Below are positions 8,241 through 17,398 of a stretch of 64,000 nt of DNA, piece after piece. Location: assembly GCF_001310085.1 (NCBI RefSeq), contig NZ_CP012644.1, forward strand, positions 62,001 through 126,000. The letters run 5' to 3'. The notes under the pieces were generated by a model that was given only the letters and a program-made list of their open reading frames with translations, ran no database searches and was not told the DNA's origin. The stretch's first letter is position 1. The number at the start of each line of letters is the position of its first letter. A program made the translations under genes and the position numbers. This DNA is from Rufibacter tibetensis. GTDB lineage: Bacteria > Bacteroidota > Bacteroidia > Cytophagales > Hymenobacteraceae.

Positions 8241-10400
8241 CTATTCTGCTCCCACGGCCAATAAATTCGGGTATAATTCCACAGTCTCACTCACCTCATC
8301 GCGCACTTTCCGGAAGTTCGCCTGCACAATGGTGCTTTGTATTTCCGCCCCCTGGGCCATCTCATTGCGGTCCGTGAAATGGGAGAAGGGCTCCAACGGC
8401 GTCCGCTCCCTGGGGGCATCCTCCCGGGAGATGAAACCCTGGAAGAAAGGAGTATCTGTCTCCACGGTCTGGCCAATGAATTCCCCCTGCCCCAAGGCGA
8501 TGGCATCCTGGATCCGAACCAGGTTACGCTCCTGGAAGCTGACGCTTTGGCCGCGGTTACGGTTTCGGCGCCCCTGCCCGGCCGTGCTGCTCCCTTCGCT
8601 AAGGGACACCATCTCCTTTTCCTCACGGCCTACTACCCTGGAGATCAGCTCCGCTGTTTCCATATTGTTCACCTTGCCGATAAACCAGTTATTCAGATTA
8701 CTGACCATCACCTGCATTTTCTCCCGCCCGTAGCTGTCCACCATCTGGCTCAGGTCCTGGCTCATGTAAACGGTGGCGATTTTATTGCTTCGCGCCGTTG
8801 CCGGAATGACTTCCAGCCCTGGCACGTAAATGGTAGCTGCCTCGTCCAGAAAAACGTAGCTGGGGTGTTTGCCTTGCTGGTTCATCAGCTTCAGGGCCAC
8901 GGTAATGATACAGCTGATCACCGGGGAGAAGGAATCCTTCAATGTGGGGTCATTGCCGATACACAGCAGCTTCGGTTGCGCGGGGTCGTTGAGGTTGAGG
9001 GAGAACCCCTCCCCCCTCTCCTCGTCCGGGGTTAGGACCCATACCATCTCCGGGCTGTTTATCCGGGTCAGGATGATTTGCAGGGTGGCGACTACCCCGG
9101 CGATTTGCTTATCCGCTTTCGATTCCACGGCTGTGATCAGGCTTCTCACCAAATCCCCGCATTCCGGATCGGTATCCAGCATGCTCAGCACATGCCTGTA
9201 ATCCTTGTGCAAGGCTGTGGCAACCACATGCGGGATGGTGCAGTACCGAGGGTAGTTCTTCCGGTAAAACCAAATAATCGCAGTCAGGAAGGCTATTGCG
9301 CTGGATGAGAAAAACTCCCCGGGATTACGGATAGTGCTTGTGTTCAGGTTATGGACGATGGCCCGGCTGTACTCCTCGGCGAAAGCGACTACCGGCATAT
9401 CCTCCGCACGCAGGGGATTGACACGCTCCGTCCGCCCCAAGTCCCGAAAGTTGATGACATGCAACTGCACTTCCGGGCTTCCCCCATCTTGCCGGGACTC
9501 GTCTTTGGCGATGGTCCTTTTTATACTGGCCATTGCCAGGGCACGCTGCGCCACCTCAGCCAATACCGGAAACTTGAAATCATAGATGATCCCCGCCAGG
9601 TTCTTCTCGGCGAATTGCTCAATAATCGGTTCCCCTATACTAAAGGACTTCCCGGCACCGGCACCCCCTAACACCAAACTCCCCCGGAAAGCGTTGGGCA
9701 CGTTGATGAACCCGCCATCCAGGGTGGGAAGCGAAAATCCATTCGGCGAATCCATCCTCTTCCTCGCGGTTGAGAGACCGAACTCAGGCGACTTATTCCT
9801 CGCGATCACCCACCCACAAACGAAGCTGCCGCCAACTGCCCCAGCCAAAGCAATGGGGTACGCGTAGGTGATAAATGGAAAGCTGTAATCTGAGATGGAG
9901 ACCAACACGTACGCGCAGAGGGAATAAACCAATGCGCTGAGCAGAAGGGTTAGCTTCCTGACCCTGTTTCCCAAAGGCTTCCTGCGGGGCTGGCCCGGTC
10001 TCCTGGCTGAGGGTTTCTGCACCGACAACAAGGATAGGGAGGCAACCAATACTGCACACCGTATAGGGGCACCCACTTTGTCATAGAATCCTGCGGCTCT
10101 CAAAAGGAGGCGGTTCATTAGGCGCTGTTTCCTTTCCCGCAATTTGGGTTTAGGATGGGGCACTGCGTCTGCATCGCGGGGGTGAAGGCTCTCTTTCCGG
10201 CTCCTTATCTGCTTACCTGTGGGTGAATCTTTTCTCCCGTACTGCGGAAAAGCCTTTTCCTCGAGCCGTGCCTGGTAAACGGCATGAGGATGGGTTAACA
10301 TATAATACTCCCCAAGGACAATTGAAAACATCAGCACTGCCAGCCCTAAAACTAAATTCTGGGCTTGGTTTGCCAGTGGTTTAGCGGATGGAATGTTCAT
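8241..10400 (-). CDS. VirD4/TraG-family conjugal coupling ATPase
   Basis: A 719-residue type IV coupling protein. It has an N-terminal membrane segment (residues about 10-30) and a second hydrophobic pair near residues 155-205. Walker A GGAGAGKSF is near residue 245 and Walker B-like YVFLDEAATI near residue 518, followed by the conserved MSQDLSQMVDSYG segment. It would link the relaxase-DNA complex to the type IV secretion channel encoded at 22.7-32 kb and drive DNA export at the inner membrane. It follows the relaxase gene by 60 bp in the same direction. The same family is often called MobC or TraG in Bacteroides elements, so no symbol is given. Confidence 0.92.
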   Translation of the reverse strand: MNIPSAKPLANQAQNLVLGLAVLMFSIVLGEYYMLTHPHAVYQARLEEKAFPQYGRKDSPTGKQIRSRKESLHPRDADAVPHPKPKLRERKQRLMNRLLLRAAGFYDKVGAPIRCAVLVASLSLLSVQKPSARRPGQPRRKPLGNRVRKLTLLLSALVYSLCAYVLVSISDYSFPFITYAYPIALAGAVGGSFVCGWVIARNKSPEFGLSTARKRMDSPNGFSLPTLDGGFINVPNAFRGSLVLGGAGAGKSFSIGEPIIEQFAEKNLAGIIYDFKFPVLAEVAQRALAMASIKRTIAKDESRQDGGSPEVQLHVINFRDLGRTERVNPLRAEDMPVVAFAEEYSRAIVHNLNTSTIRNPGEFFSSSAIAFLTAIIWFYRKNYPRYCTIPHVVATALHKDYRHVLSMLDTDPECGDLVRSLITAVESKADKQIAGVVATLQIILTRINSPEMVWVLTPDEERGEGFSLNLNDPAQPKLLCIGNDPTLKDSFSPVISCIITVALKLMNQQGKHPSYVFLDEAATIYVPGLEVIPATARSNKIATVYMSQDLSQMVDSYGREKMQVMVSNLNNWFIGKVNNMETAELISRVVGREEKEMVSLSEGSSTAGQGRRNRNRGQSVSFQERNLVRIQDAIALGQGEFIGQTVETDTPFFQGFISREDAPRERTPLEPFSHFTDRNEMAQGAEIQSTIVQANFRKVRDEVSETVELYPNLLAVGAE

Positions 10401-10459
10401 ATCAGAAGCGTTAGCTCCAGCGATTCAACTTGTAGATCCCAAACCAGGAATAACGCTGG

Positions 10460-11491
10460 CTATTCAATTTCGATCTCTCCTTTTCTTTTACCTTTCCTTT
10501 CGCCTATATCTTCCGTATGGGAAGATCTGTCTTCCCTTGGCTGCAGCGCCATTCGGAAGGCGTGCAATAAATGGCGGGCCTGTAGCCTCGAGGACGTTTG
10601 CTGCGCCACCTTCTCCCTCCCCGTGCGCAGAAGGTGATAGGGGTTTTGCAGGGGCAACCCCTCTCTGGCCACTTCCTCCAGGTGTTTCAAAGACCGATAG
10701 AAGGTTTTATCATATTGCCTGGATACGGCGATTTGCTTTACCTGTTCCCCATCCAGCCTACTGGATTTAGGCAGAAGCAGATTGAGCGCCTCGACGCGCT
10801 CTCCTATCCGTTTAGCCCGGGCTGCATCCCTGCTGGAGTCTCGCTGCCTAGGCCTGAGCTTCTCTGTCTCCAAGGCTGAATAGTTGAACTGGTTCTCGAA
10901 TTGTCGCCCACAGGCTGTTTGCCAGTTCATCAGGTTGAACCTGCCCCTTCTTCCGCCAGGGTTTAAGGTGATCTTCTGCTCCCTGTCCCTGGCGCTTACA
11001 ATTACGTGGAGATGTGTCTGCAGCCCGGGGCGCCTCTCCCCTACCCGGGCATTTCCCGCCAGTACTTCACTATCATTTCCCCTGTACTCCCGCTCCAGGT
11101 GAATTGCGGCAAACCAAAGGAGGTTCTTGCTTTGAAGCCGTCGCCCTTCTTTAAGGTTGAAGTTAGAGGCATACAGTTCCATCACCTGTCGGGTATAGTT
11201 TCGCAGGAGTTGGTCACTGTTTTTGATATGCCTAAGTTCGGTCTCACTAGGCGCAATGATGAGGGAAAAGAATTTTTCCTGATGCGAACGCAGTCCTTTT
11301 ACATTGTTGTCAATGGCGTTTCGTACAATTTCAAGGCGAAGGTTATCCTTGGTTTGGTCAAAGAAAATATCGTATTCCCCTGCCTCCCTTTTGGCTTCGT
11401 GGATCAGGTAGTTCAATGTTTGCTGGCAACTCCCTTTATTATTGTATGCTGTTTTGCCATGGATCTTAGGATTTACCAATTTAACATACAT
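10460..11491 (-). CDS. HUH-type relaxase, MobB/DUF5712-like
   Basis: A 343-residue mobilization relaxase. The two-histidine metal motif is in LQTHLHVIVSARD (about residue 158), with the conserved Bacteroidota start KLVNPKIHGKTAYNNKGSC. The expected nucleophile tyrosine is probably in the N-terminal part (CQQTLNYLIHE) but cannot be proven by eye. It would nick oriT and lead the transferred strand. It lies between the BfmA-like gene (24 bp upstream) and the coupling ATPase, the usual bfmA-mobB-mobC order. The C-terminus is basic, suiting DNA contact. Confidence 0.85.
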   Translation of the reverse strand: MYVKLVNPKIHGKTAYNNKGSCQQTLNYLIHEAKREAGEYDIFFDQTKDNLRLEIVRNAIDNNVKGLRSHQEKFFSLIIAPSETELRHIKNSDQLLRNYTRQVMELYASNFNLKEGRRLQSKNLLWFAAIHLEREYRGNDSEVLAGNARVGERRPGLQTHLHVIVSARDREQKITLNPGGRRGRFNLMNWQTACGRQFENQFNYSALETEKLRPRQRDSSRDAARAKRIGERVEALNLLLPKSSRLDGEQVKQIAVSRQYDKTFYRSLKHLEEVAREGLPLQNPYHLLRTGREKVAQQTSSRLQARHLLHAFRMALQPREDRSSHTEDIGERKGKRKGEIEIE

Positions 11492-11514
11492 AGCACAAGA
11501 AAGGAATTTGAAGT

Positions 11515-12009
11515 TTATATACTGGAACTCTTCTGCCGTGTTTTGCCTGGCGCATATTCTTTTGCTTCCCTTACAACCTTCTTTACCTGTGCTTGTATAG
11601 CCATTTCGTTTTGGTTTCTGAGTTGCTCCACCTTTTCTTTTATTCCCTTCAGTTCCTCTTCCGATTTAGTGCTTAGCAAGACTTCCTGCAGCCGCAACAC
11701 ACGTTCCGTCGTTAATCGGATTTTGATTAACTTCTCCAACATCGGCATCAAAACGCTTCTTTCTTCCTCCTGCATATAAGCAAAGAGCTGGTCTCTCAGT
11801 TTTTTGATCTGCTGTATGATAATGGTTCCCTCCCTTGCCTCTACCTCTACCGGATTTAGCCCACGCAAGGAGAAATACCTGATGGCGGCATCGATGTATT
11901 CGATGTTTTTCAACTTTAGGCGTTTCGCCTCCCTGACGATGGATTCATGTGCGACAGTGGACATGCGCACTGTGGTATAAGCGGTCTTTTTAGTTGTTTC
12001 TGCTCCCAT
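11515..12009 (-). CDS. BfmA/BtgA-family mobilization accessory protein
   Basis: 164 residues. The N-terminal segment TTVRMSTVAHESIVREAKRLKLKNIEYIDAAIRYF resembles the ribbon-helix-helix-like start of BfmA/BtgA relaxosome proteins. The rest is a charged, probably coiled-coil helix (residues about 65-150). Such proteins bind oriT and help the relaxase. It is the first gene of the minus-strand mob operon and faces the AT-rich region in front of parA, so oriT is probably in the adjoining non-coding stretch. Confidence 0.75.
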   Translation of the reverse strand: MGAETTKKTAYTTVRMSTVAHESIVREAKRLKLKNIEYIDAAIRYFSLRGLNPVEVEAREGTIIIQQIKKLRDQLFAYMQEEERSVLMPMLEKLIKIRLTTERVLRLQEVLLSTKSEEELKGIKEKVEQLRNQNEMAIQAQVKKVVREAKEYAPGKTRQKSSSI

Positions 12010-12384
12010 ACCTACATAGTATTTACATTTTAATCCTGTAAATCAACCATTTAGATAACTCATATTTACATTCACCCATTCTAATGGATGACAAAGAATT
12101 GAAATACAGTGTTTTATCATTGCTCAGACAATTCTCTTCTTGCTAAGGCTTAATTGATTGGCCAATAATTGAACGAAGTGATCTTCCATGAGTCGCCTCA
12201 CTGGGTACTTACATTTTCAGAGCGCCTTTCCTTAAGCTTTAAACCGAGATAACTATACAGGAGTGGTGTCCATAGGGTTTTATGTGCATTCCCTATTGAC
12301 ATGTATATATGTTAACAATTCAATTTGTATATGATTGAACTATGCAGCGTTGAAAAACCTACAAAGCGTTTTTAATTACGATTA
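12010..12384. other. Non-coding region upstream of the mob operon, candidate oriT location
   Basis: No gene. The part at 12010-12300 is of mixed composition and contains a small palindrome, ATTGGCCAAT near 12158. By position, next to the BfmA-like/relaxase genes, this is where an oriT and the mob promoter would be expected, but no nick site can be recognised. Confidence 0.35.
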
Positions 12385-13131
12385 TTAACTTGTTAATTTG
12401 TGAACAGCGCATCAAAATACCCGCGTTGATTTATATGTTTGTTAATTTGTTAACAATTATACAAGCACCTGTGTTTAGTGATTGTTGCTAATTAATATGT
12501 TAACATGTTTAAAATTCAATTTATTCATATATTAAGTTGTGCATCTATTTCCTTGGAAACAAGTTAATATGTGTTTTAGTAAACACCTCAACATTTAACC
12601 TTTTTAATATGTTTAAATTTAAACACCTTTACAACTTATTTTATTAATTTGTTAACAAGTCAATTTCTTAATATAACTACTTGTATATTTGTACATGTGT
12701 AAACATATCACCTTGTATACATGTAAACATGTTAAATAGTCAAAAACTTAACTTATATAAATATTTACTTTTAACTTTTTCTACATATTAAAAAATTGAT
12801 ACGCAAACTTATACCTGTATTAACAACTTAAAGTGGCAACGTATTTACTTATTAATGTAGTAACAAAGATCATAATTAATAAGTTGAATTGTTAACATGT
12901 TAATTAGTTAAAAGAATAACTTTTAAATAAATTAATAATTCAATCTATATACGACTTAATAAGTTAAAGTATTAACAGGTTAAAGTGTAAATAGATTAAC
13001 TTGTTGAACTTTCAATTATTTAAAGGTTTAACATTTTTAAAAATTGAGTTGGTGATAAGTTAACTTAGTCAATCATTAAAAAGCAAACTTGTACATTTGT
13101 TAACATGTATATAAATACATTCATTAATACT
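12385..13131 (+). repeat. 8-bp phased TTAA-N4 repeat array upstream of parA, candidate centromere/operator
   Basis: Read in steps of eight from 12492 to 13131, the sequence gives 80 consecutive octads in one register with no indel. Counted by hand, about 70 of 80 begin with T and about 72 of 80 have A in fourth place; the commonest forms are TTAACATG, TTAATATG, TTAACTTG and TTAATAAG. Upstream, 12385-12465 continues the pattern with small phase shifts. The array ends 5 bp before the parA start codon. It codes for nothing. Tandem short repeats beside a ParA gene are typical of centromeres bound by small ribbon-helix-helix partners (for example the 7-bp heptads bound by the omega protein of pSM19035), so a partition site that doubles as the par operator is inferred. 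Confidence 0.8.
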
Positions 13132-13136
13132 CTTCG

Positions 13137-13889
13137 ATGGGAAAAATTGTAAGCTTCGCAACACAGAAGGGGGGATCGGGAAAATCAACCCTGACCTTGT
13201 TATTGTCTACTTGCCTGGCAGTGGACTACAAATTGAAAATAGCCGTGCTGGACTGCGATTACCAGCAAAGCATTGTGAAGACCCGGATCCATATGGATGC
13301 GGCGAACCTGGAGCAGCTCAGGGAAACAGACCCTGAGGCGAACTATCCTTATGACATTTTCCCGATGGCGATGACAAAAATATTTGATTTCATCGACAAT
13401 CCGGAGAATGACAAGTATGACCTGGTGATCTTGGATTTACCGGGACGGGCAGACGGCAATGAGATATTCGACGCCTTGACGGCTTGTGACGTGGTATTCG
13501 TTCCTTTGGTGTCTGATTACCTGGACCGGGCCTCAACCGCGGATTTCATGGGGATTCTGCACTCGATAAAATCAGTAGCCGACAAGGAAGGGATCGCTTT
13601 TGCCTACTATGGGCTTTCCACCAAAAGGACGAATAGGAGGGAGGACAGGGAAATGGATGAGTACATTGATGAGATCGGGCTCTCCCGCCTGAACTCCTCC
13701 CTAGGGCTGCGGGCTGCGTATTCCCGCCCCTCGACCCTTTTCAGTCTGCTGAACCCAGCTTATCTGCGCTATGCGGGCGGGGATAAAACAGTGAGTGAGG
13801 AGATAAAAACCCTTTGTGAGGAAATCATAGAAAAGTTAGAGTTACCAGTGCACCAATTAACGACTGCGAAGAATGAATCAGCCGAATAA
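13137..13889 (+). CDS. parA: ParA-family partition ATPase
   Basis: A 250-residue Walker-type ATPase with the deviant Walker A motif KGGSGKST at residues 11-18, and VLDCDYQQS and VILDLPGRADG as switch segments. It has no N-terminal DNA-binding extension, as in type Ib partition or TraA-type proteins. It would move the replicon copies along the nucleoid. It overlaps the next gene by 17 bp. The 8-bp phased array runs up to its start codon, which suggests autoregulation by the partner protein. Confidence 0.93.
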   Translation: MGKIVSFATQKGGSGKSTLTLLLSTCLAVDYKLKIAVLDCDYQQSIVKTRIHMDAANLEQLRETDPEANYPYDIFPMAMTKIFDFIDNPENDKYDLVILDLPGRADGNEIFDALTACDVVFVPLVSDYLDRASTADFMGILHSIKSVADKEGIAFAYYGLSTKRTNRREDREMDEYIDEIGLSRLNSSLGLRAAYSRPSTLFSLLNPAYLRYAGGDKTVSEEIKTLCEEIIEKLELPVHQLTTAKNESAE

Positions 13890-14367
13890 ATTCAGCATCA
13901 AGAAACCCCGTATAACCCTAAGTGAGGAACAGAAGAACCAGGCCAGGTCAGGGATGGCAGGGGAGGCGGTAAAGGCAAGTGGGGAAGCTGCCCCGAAAAC
14001 GCCGGAACCCAATGAACCTGCGGTAACCGTCATGCCCGCCGCGGGGGACCCGGCTCCTGAAACAGAAACTGAAACCTTGGGCGCCCCTGACCCAGATCCG
14101 AGTTCAATGGTGGAGGCGGCGGCTCCGCTTCCCAGCCGGCAGGGGAAGGGCAGGGGACGCAAACCGGAGAAAAATGTAGCCCCAGTGGTGGAAGATTCCG
14201 AGACCCAGCATGTGAGAATGTCCAAAGATGCGGTCATGAGGGCCAAAATGAACGTTTTGCTCCTTCCCACCAGCATGGGAATCCGGAGCCTGCGCGATTA
14301 TGGGGATGCGGCGTTTGAGTTTTATGAGGCCCACCTTCGCAAGACGGGTAAGTTACCGAACCGGTAG
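13873..14367 (+). CDS. Putative ParB-like / DUF3408-like DNA-binding partner of ParA
   Basis: 164 residues with a basic N-terminus (about 30 residues), then a low-complexity Pro/Glu/Ala linker (about 35-100), then a compact C-terminal part: TQHVRMSKDAVMRAKMN followed by SLRDYGDAAFEFYEAHLRKTGKL. That is the strand-helix-helix pattern expected of a ribbon-helix-helix domain. It overlaps parA by 17 bp, the arrangement of type Ib parAB and of traA-traB in Bacteroides elements. The inferred job is to bind the octad array and stimulate ParA. The fold is judged by pattern only. Confidence 0.65.
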   Translation: MNQPNKFSIKKPRITLSEEQKNQARSGMAGEAVKASGEAAPKTPEPNEPAVTVMPAAGDPAPETETETLGAPDPDPSSMVEAAAPLPSRQGKGRGRKPEKNVAPVVEDSETQHVRMSKDAVMRAKMNVLLLPTSMGIRSLRDYGDAAFEFYEAHLRKTGKLPNR

Positions 14368-14968
14368 CTTACGGTTTCTATCCTTTAAAGGGAAAGGATA
14401 GAAAATTTATGCTCGGCTTGCCCGGCCAGTGAAGTGGAGAGCCTGGACCTGCTGAAAGGATAGAGATTGTACGTCACGCGCTTACGGTTTCTATCCTTTC
14501 GGGGGCAAACAGAGCCGTGAAGGCCTGGAATTACCCCTTTTGACTTACCATTTCTATCCTTTAGGGCAAAAACCTGCTTTCAAGGCCGCATTCACCTCCC
14601 TATGCTTACAATTTCTATCCTTTCAGCAGGGAAATTTCCCCATCTGCGCCTGCTTCCTGCTTACTAAGAGATACAAAAACTATCCTTTTGAGGGGTTAAC
14701 CGCTTCATTTGGAGAATATTCGGCCATAATACCCCGAAAGGATAGATTCTGTAAGTGAAAACGGGTGATTTCCCTTTCCCGACCGCCCCAAATGCGGCAT
14801 TCAGGGGTTTTACAGGTGGTAAGGCTTACAATTTCTATCCTTTAGAGGAAATCGGCCGCTTCCCGATAGGGGGGTAGAAACCGTGCGCTTACAATTTCTA
14901 TCCTTTCAACATCAATGGCGCCTTGCTTCCACTGGAAGGAGGGCGGGTGTACAAATTCTATCTTTTTG
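14368..14968 (-). repeat. Distal iteron cluster, mostly spaced about 62 bp apart
   Basis: Copies of a 19-bp element, CTTACnnTTTCTATCCTTT (reverse complement AAAGGATAGAnnnnGTAAG). Good copies start at 14368, 14481, 14544, 14605, 14825 and 14888; weak ones are near 14660 and 14948; opposite-orientation copies are at 14390, 14454 and 14737. Neighbouring good copies lie 61-63 bp apart, close to six helical turns. The first copy forms a hairpin with its inverted partner (14375-14404). These are probable Rep-binding sites with an incompatibility or copy-control role. Confidence 0.8.
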
Positions 14969-15210
14969 ACAGTTATTTTATATCTTTTCTTTAAAAAGTG
15001 CAATCCTAACCTCTTTATCTGATCCTCTTTATTTTCTTTTGCTGATTTTTTGCCCCAATATGTATTTTGATTATCTTCAATTTCGGTCGGGACCAACAAC
15101 CCTAAACGCCCTCTTTTTTGAGTTAACACAATTTGTAGTATCTTTAATTATTTGAACACTATTTGCAGTGCTTATAAATACCTGTTTATTAGTTACTTAA
15201 CTAGACTTAG
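14969..15210. other. AT-rich gap between the two iteron clusters, candidate replication origin
   Basis: About 240 bp without a gene, AT-rich from 14975 to 15200, between inverted iteron clusters and just upstream of the initiator gene. This is the natural position for the unwinding element of an iteron plasmid origin. No DnaA box was recognised by eye. Confidence 0.5.
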
Positions 15211-15345
15211 GGATAGATATGGTAAGAGAGAGGATAGATACTGTAAGCCAAAGGATAGAAAGCGTTAGCCGTAAGGATAGACTCTGTAAGTCTTTTGGAT
15301 AGATTTGGTAAGCGAAAAGATAGAAAAAAAGGATAGACTTTCTTT
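15211..15345 (+). repeat. Proximal iterons, 20-22 bp spacing, in front of rep
   Basis: Direct copies of GGATAGAnnnnGTAAG at about 15211, 15231, 15253 (GTTAG variant), 15275 and 15297, then partial AAAGATAGA and AAGGATAGA units to about 15345. Spacing is 20-22 bp, two helical turns, the usual iteron arrangement. They lie 45 bp before the rep start, so they probably also act as the rep operator. Confidence 0.85.
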
Positions 15346-15390
15346 TCTATCTTCTTTTATCTACCTTGTACCAGATTATAAGTTCGAACG

Positions 15391-16317
15391 ATGGAATCAT
15401 CTGATATATCAGCAGTAGAGATAAGGCAGCATAATGCCCTTACCACCGCAAGGTACGAAATGAGCGCCTGTGAAATGGACATCATCTTCTCTTTGTTGTC
15501 CATGCTGAAGAAAGACGACAAAATCGGCACGATCTACCGACTCCGGGTAAAGACCCTGGAGGAGCTGACGGGCAGGTCCTGGAACTACCAGCGCCTTCTC
15601 GAGTCAACCTCCAACCTCAGAAGCCGCGAATACCACATAGAGGACAAGAAGCAGATCCTGCAGGTGGGCCTTTTGGCTTCAGCCCTGTACATCAAAGGGG
15701 AGGGAATCATCGAACTGGAGATCTCTGAGCGCCTGCGCCCATATCTGATTGACCTGAAGAATAACTTCACCAGTTACCGGCTGCAGGCGGTTTTCAGCCT
15801 CTCAAGTAAATTTGCCAAGCGTATCTACCAGATATGTTCCCAATGGAAGGACATAGGGGAGACTCCGAAGATGTCACTCCACAACTTCAAGGTGATGCTG
15901 AGCCTGAAGGATCCCGCCGGAAAGGAACCGGAGCAGTACGAGAAGATCTCGGCTTTCAAAAAATATGTGCTCGACACGGCGGTGAACCAGATCAACGAAA
16001 ACACGGACCTGCGCATCAGCTACGAGCTTTTCAAAAAAGGCCGCAACTTCGAGGACATCCGCCTGTATGTGAAAAACCAGATCCCACAGCAGATCCCCAT
16101 TCCCTTTGAGGAAGCGGTGGACGATGCCAAACTCGCAGCGGCGCGGCAACACCTGGAGACCTTGGAGATCAAGGACCCGGCTTTAGTGAAGAAGATACTC
16201 GAAGACCCTAAGCTGATCAGGGCCTTATTTGATTTCATCTTCAAGATGAAAACCGAGCGCATCAAAGCGAAAAGCAACCCGGGAGGGCTTTTTCTCACGA
16301 TTCACGGGTTGATTTAG
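15391..16317 (+). CDS. repB: Rep_3-superfamily plasmid replication initiator
   Basis: 308 residues with the two winged-helix layout of Rep_3 (RepB/RepE/Pi-type) initiators: an N-terminal segment IRQHNALTTARYEMSACEMDIIFSLLSMLKKDD, the middle SSKFAKRIYQICSQWKDIGE, and FKKYVLDTAVNQINENTDLRISYE in the second domain. It would bind the flanking iterons and open the origin. The start is ATG at 15391. The iteron clusters upstream strongly support the call. The symbol is used in the broad family sense. Confidence 0.92.
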   Translation: MESSDISAVEIRQHNALTTARYEMSACEMDIIFSLLSMLKKDDKIGTIYRLRVKTLEELTGRSWNYQRLLESTSNLRSREYHIEDKKQILQVGLLASALYIKGEGIIELEISERLRPYLIDLKNNFTSYRLQAVFSLSSKFAKRIYQICSQWKDIGETPKMSLHNFKVMLSLKDPAGKEPEQYEKISAFKKYVLDTAVNQINENTDLRISYELFKKGRNFEDIRLYVKNQIPQQIPIPFEEAVDDAKLAAARQHLETLEIKDPALVKKILEDPKLIRALFDFIFKMKTERIKAKSNPGGLFLTIHGLI

Positions 16318-16672
16318 GTTTTGAATGCCGCGCAGAAGACCGCTTCGTCCAAGAGACCAAAAGGTTTTGAAGTAAATTCCATTCTAAACGGAGCGCAGCA
16401 TATGGGACTTAGGGAGAATCGTGTACCGATAAGTTTCAAAAGGCTTTTCCGGGCCTCTAGGTATACAATGAGCAATGACAGGCTTACCTGGAGGGTAGAG
16501 GCTCCGTATAGGGAGGGGAAGGTCGCTTCCTTAACTAGGTCCCAAGGCGCCTTTAGGCAGGGGTAAGGCCAAGGCGATCCACGATGGGAACCTGCCTGGT
16601 GACCCTGCATTTCAAGCAGCACGTTTATTCCCTGAACACAAAGCACGCCACAGAAAAGGTGTTCCGAAAAAA
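16318..16672. other. Non-coding stretch after rep
   Basis: 355 bp. The only open frames are short and without family resemblance. Nothing can be supported here. Confidence 0.5.
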
Positions 16673-16954
16673 ATGGAAAGAGACATCAAGAAACTCCGTG
16701 AGATCCAGCAATCCCTTGAGGAGGTGCGTGACCGGGGGCTAGTCTCCCTTTCCACCATCCAGGGCCTGATCTCAAAGGCCCGGGAGCAGATAAGGGAGAT
16801 GGAGGCGGGCCAACACCAGCACCCACCCTTCCTGAGGGCGGACAAGGCTTTACGGGAGGCCAGCCAGAGAGCGTTGGAGAGCTACGCCGAGGACGCAGTC
16901 TACTCCGCCCACGCAGCCGTCACTGTGTTCCTCTATGAAAAAGGTGGCCTCTGA
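16673..16954 (+). CDS. Small hypothetical protein, helical
   Basis: 93 residues, ATG start. It is largely charged and predicted helical (MERDIKKLREIQQSLEEV, then SKAREQIREMEAGQ, then LREASQRALESYAEDAVYSAHAAVTVF). No family is recognised. Codon use looks real, and it is preceded by an A/G-rich stretch. It stands alone between rep and the pectate lyase gene. Confidence 0.5.
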   Translation: MERDIKKLREIQQSLEEVRDRGLVSLSTIQGLISKAREQIREMEAGQHQHPPFLRADKALREASQRALESYAEDAVYSAHAAVTVFLYEKGGL

Positions 16955-17398
16955 CCACGGGAAAGGTTGCCTGGTTAAGGAACCTGCTGATCAGGGCTGG
17001 CCATTCGAGGAGACTTCCACGAGGTCCAAGGATTCCAGTAGCCTCAGAAGGTCACATCGCACCTGGATGGGCTTGTTGAACCTAGGCGCACCCTCCCAAT
17101 TGCCTCCCACCACCTGCTAACCGCTGGGTGAAGGACCTTGTTTCCTCCCCAGTTTCATGCATCTGCCGAGCTCGAAACGGAAGCAAAGGAAACCAGCCCA
17201 AACAGGGAAAGGACACAATTGTTGAAGTAAGGCTTACCGCAAAGTGGTATATTGGGTGGATGATGGAATAAACGCGTCCATGTAAGGATTAGAATATCCA
17301 TCAGTTGGGTTACCCCTGTAAAGCGACCGGTGTAAGGATGTATAATCGGATATCTGGTAGGGTAGTAAACACCCAGTAGAAACTAAATTGCCCTTGAA
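16955..17398. other. Non-coding stretch upstream of the pectate lyase gene
   Basis: 444 bp without a convincing gene. Two similar words, TGTAAGGATTAGAATATCC (about 17281) and TGTAAGGATGTATAATCGGA (about 17332), lie 50 bp apart and may be regulatory. The pectate lyase promoter should be in this stretch. Confidence 0.4.

Noticed and set aside
12385..13131. Explaining the octad tract as ordinary AT-rich low-complexity DNA or as curved DNA
   Set aside because: Curvature would need about 10.5-bp phasing; here T at position 1 and A at position 4 recur every 8 bp over 640 bp without a phase slip.
14368..14968. CRISPR-like array (19-bp repeats with about 42-bp unique spacers)
   Set aside because: The repeat occurs in both orientations, is degenerate, continues as tight iterons before a Rep_3 gene and has no cas genes nearby. 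It is an iteron cluster.
16321..16566. 81-codon frame directly after rep
   Set aside because: No family pattern and irregular composition; not supported as a gene.
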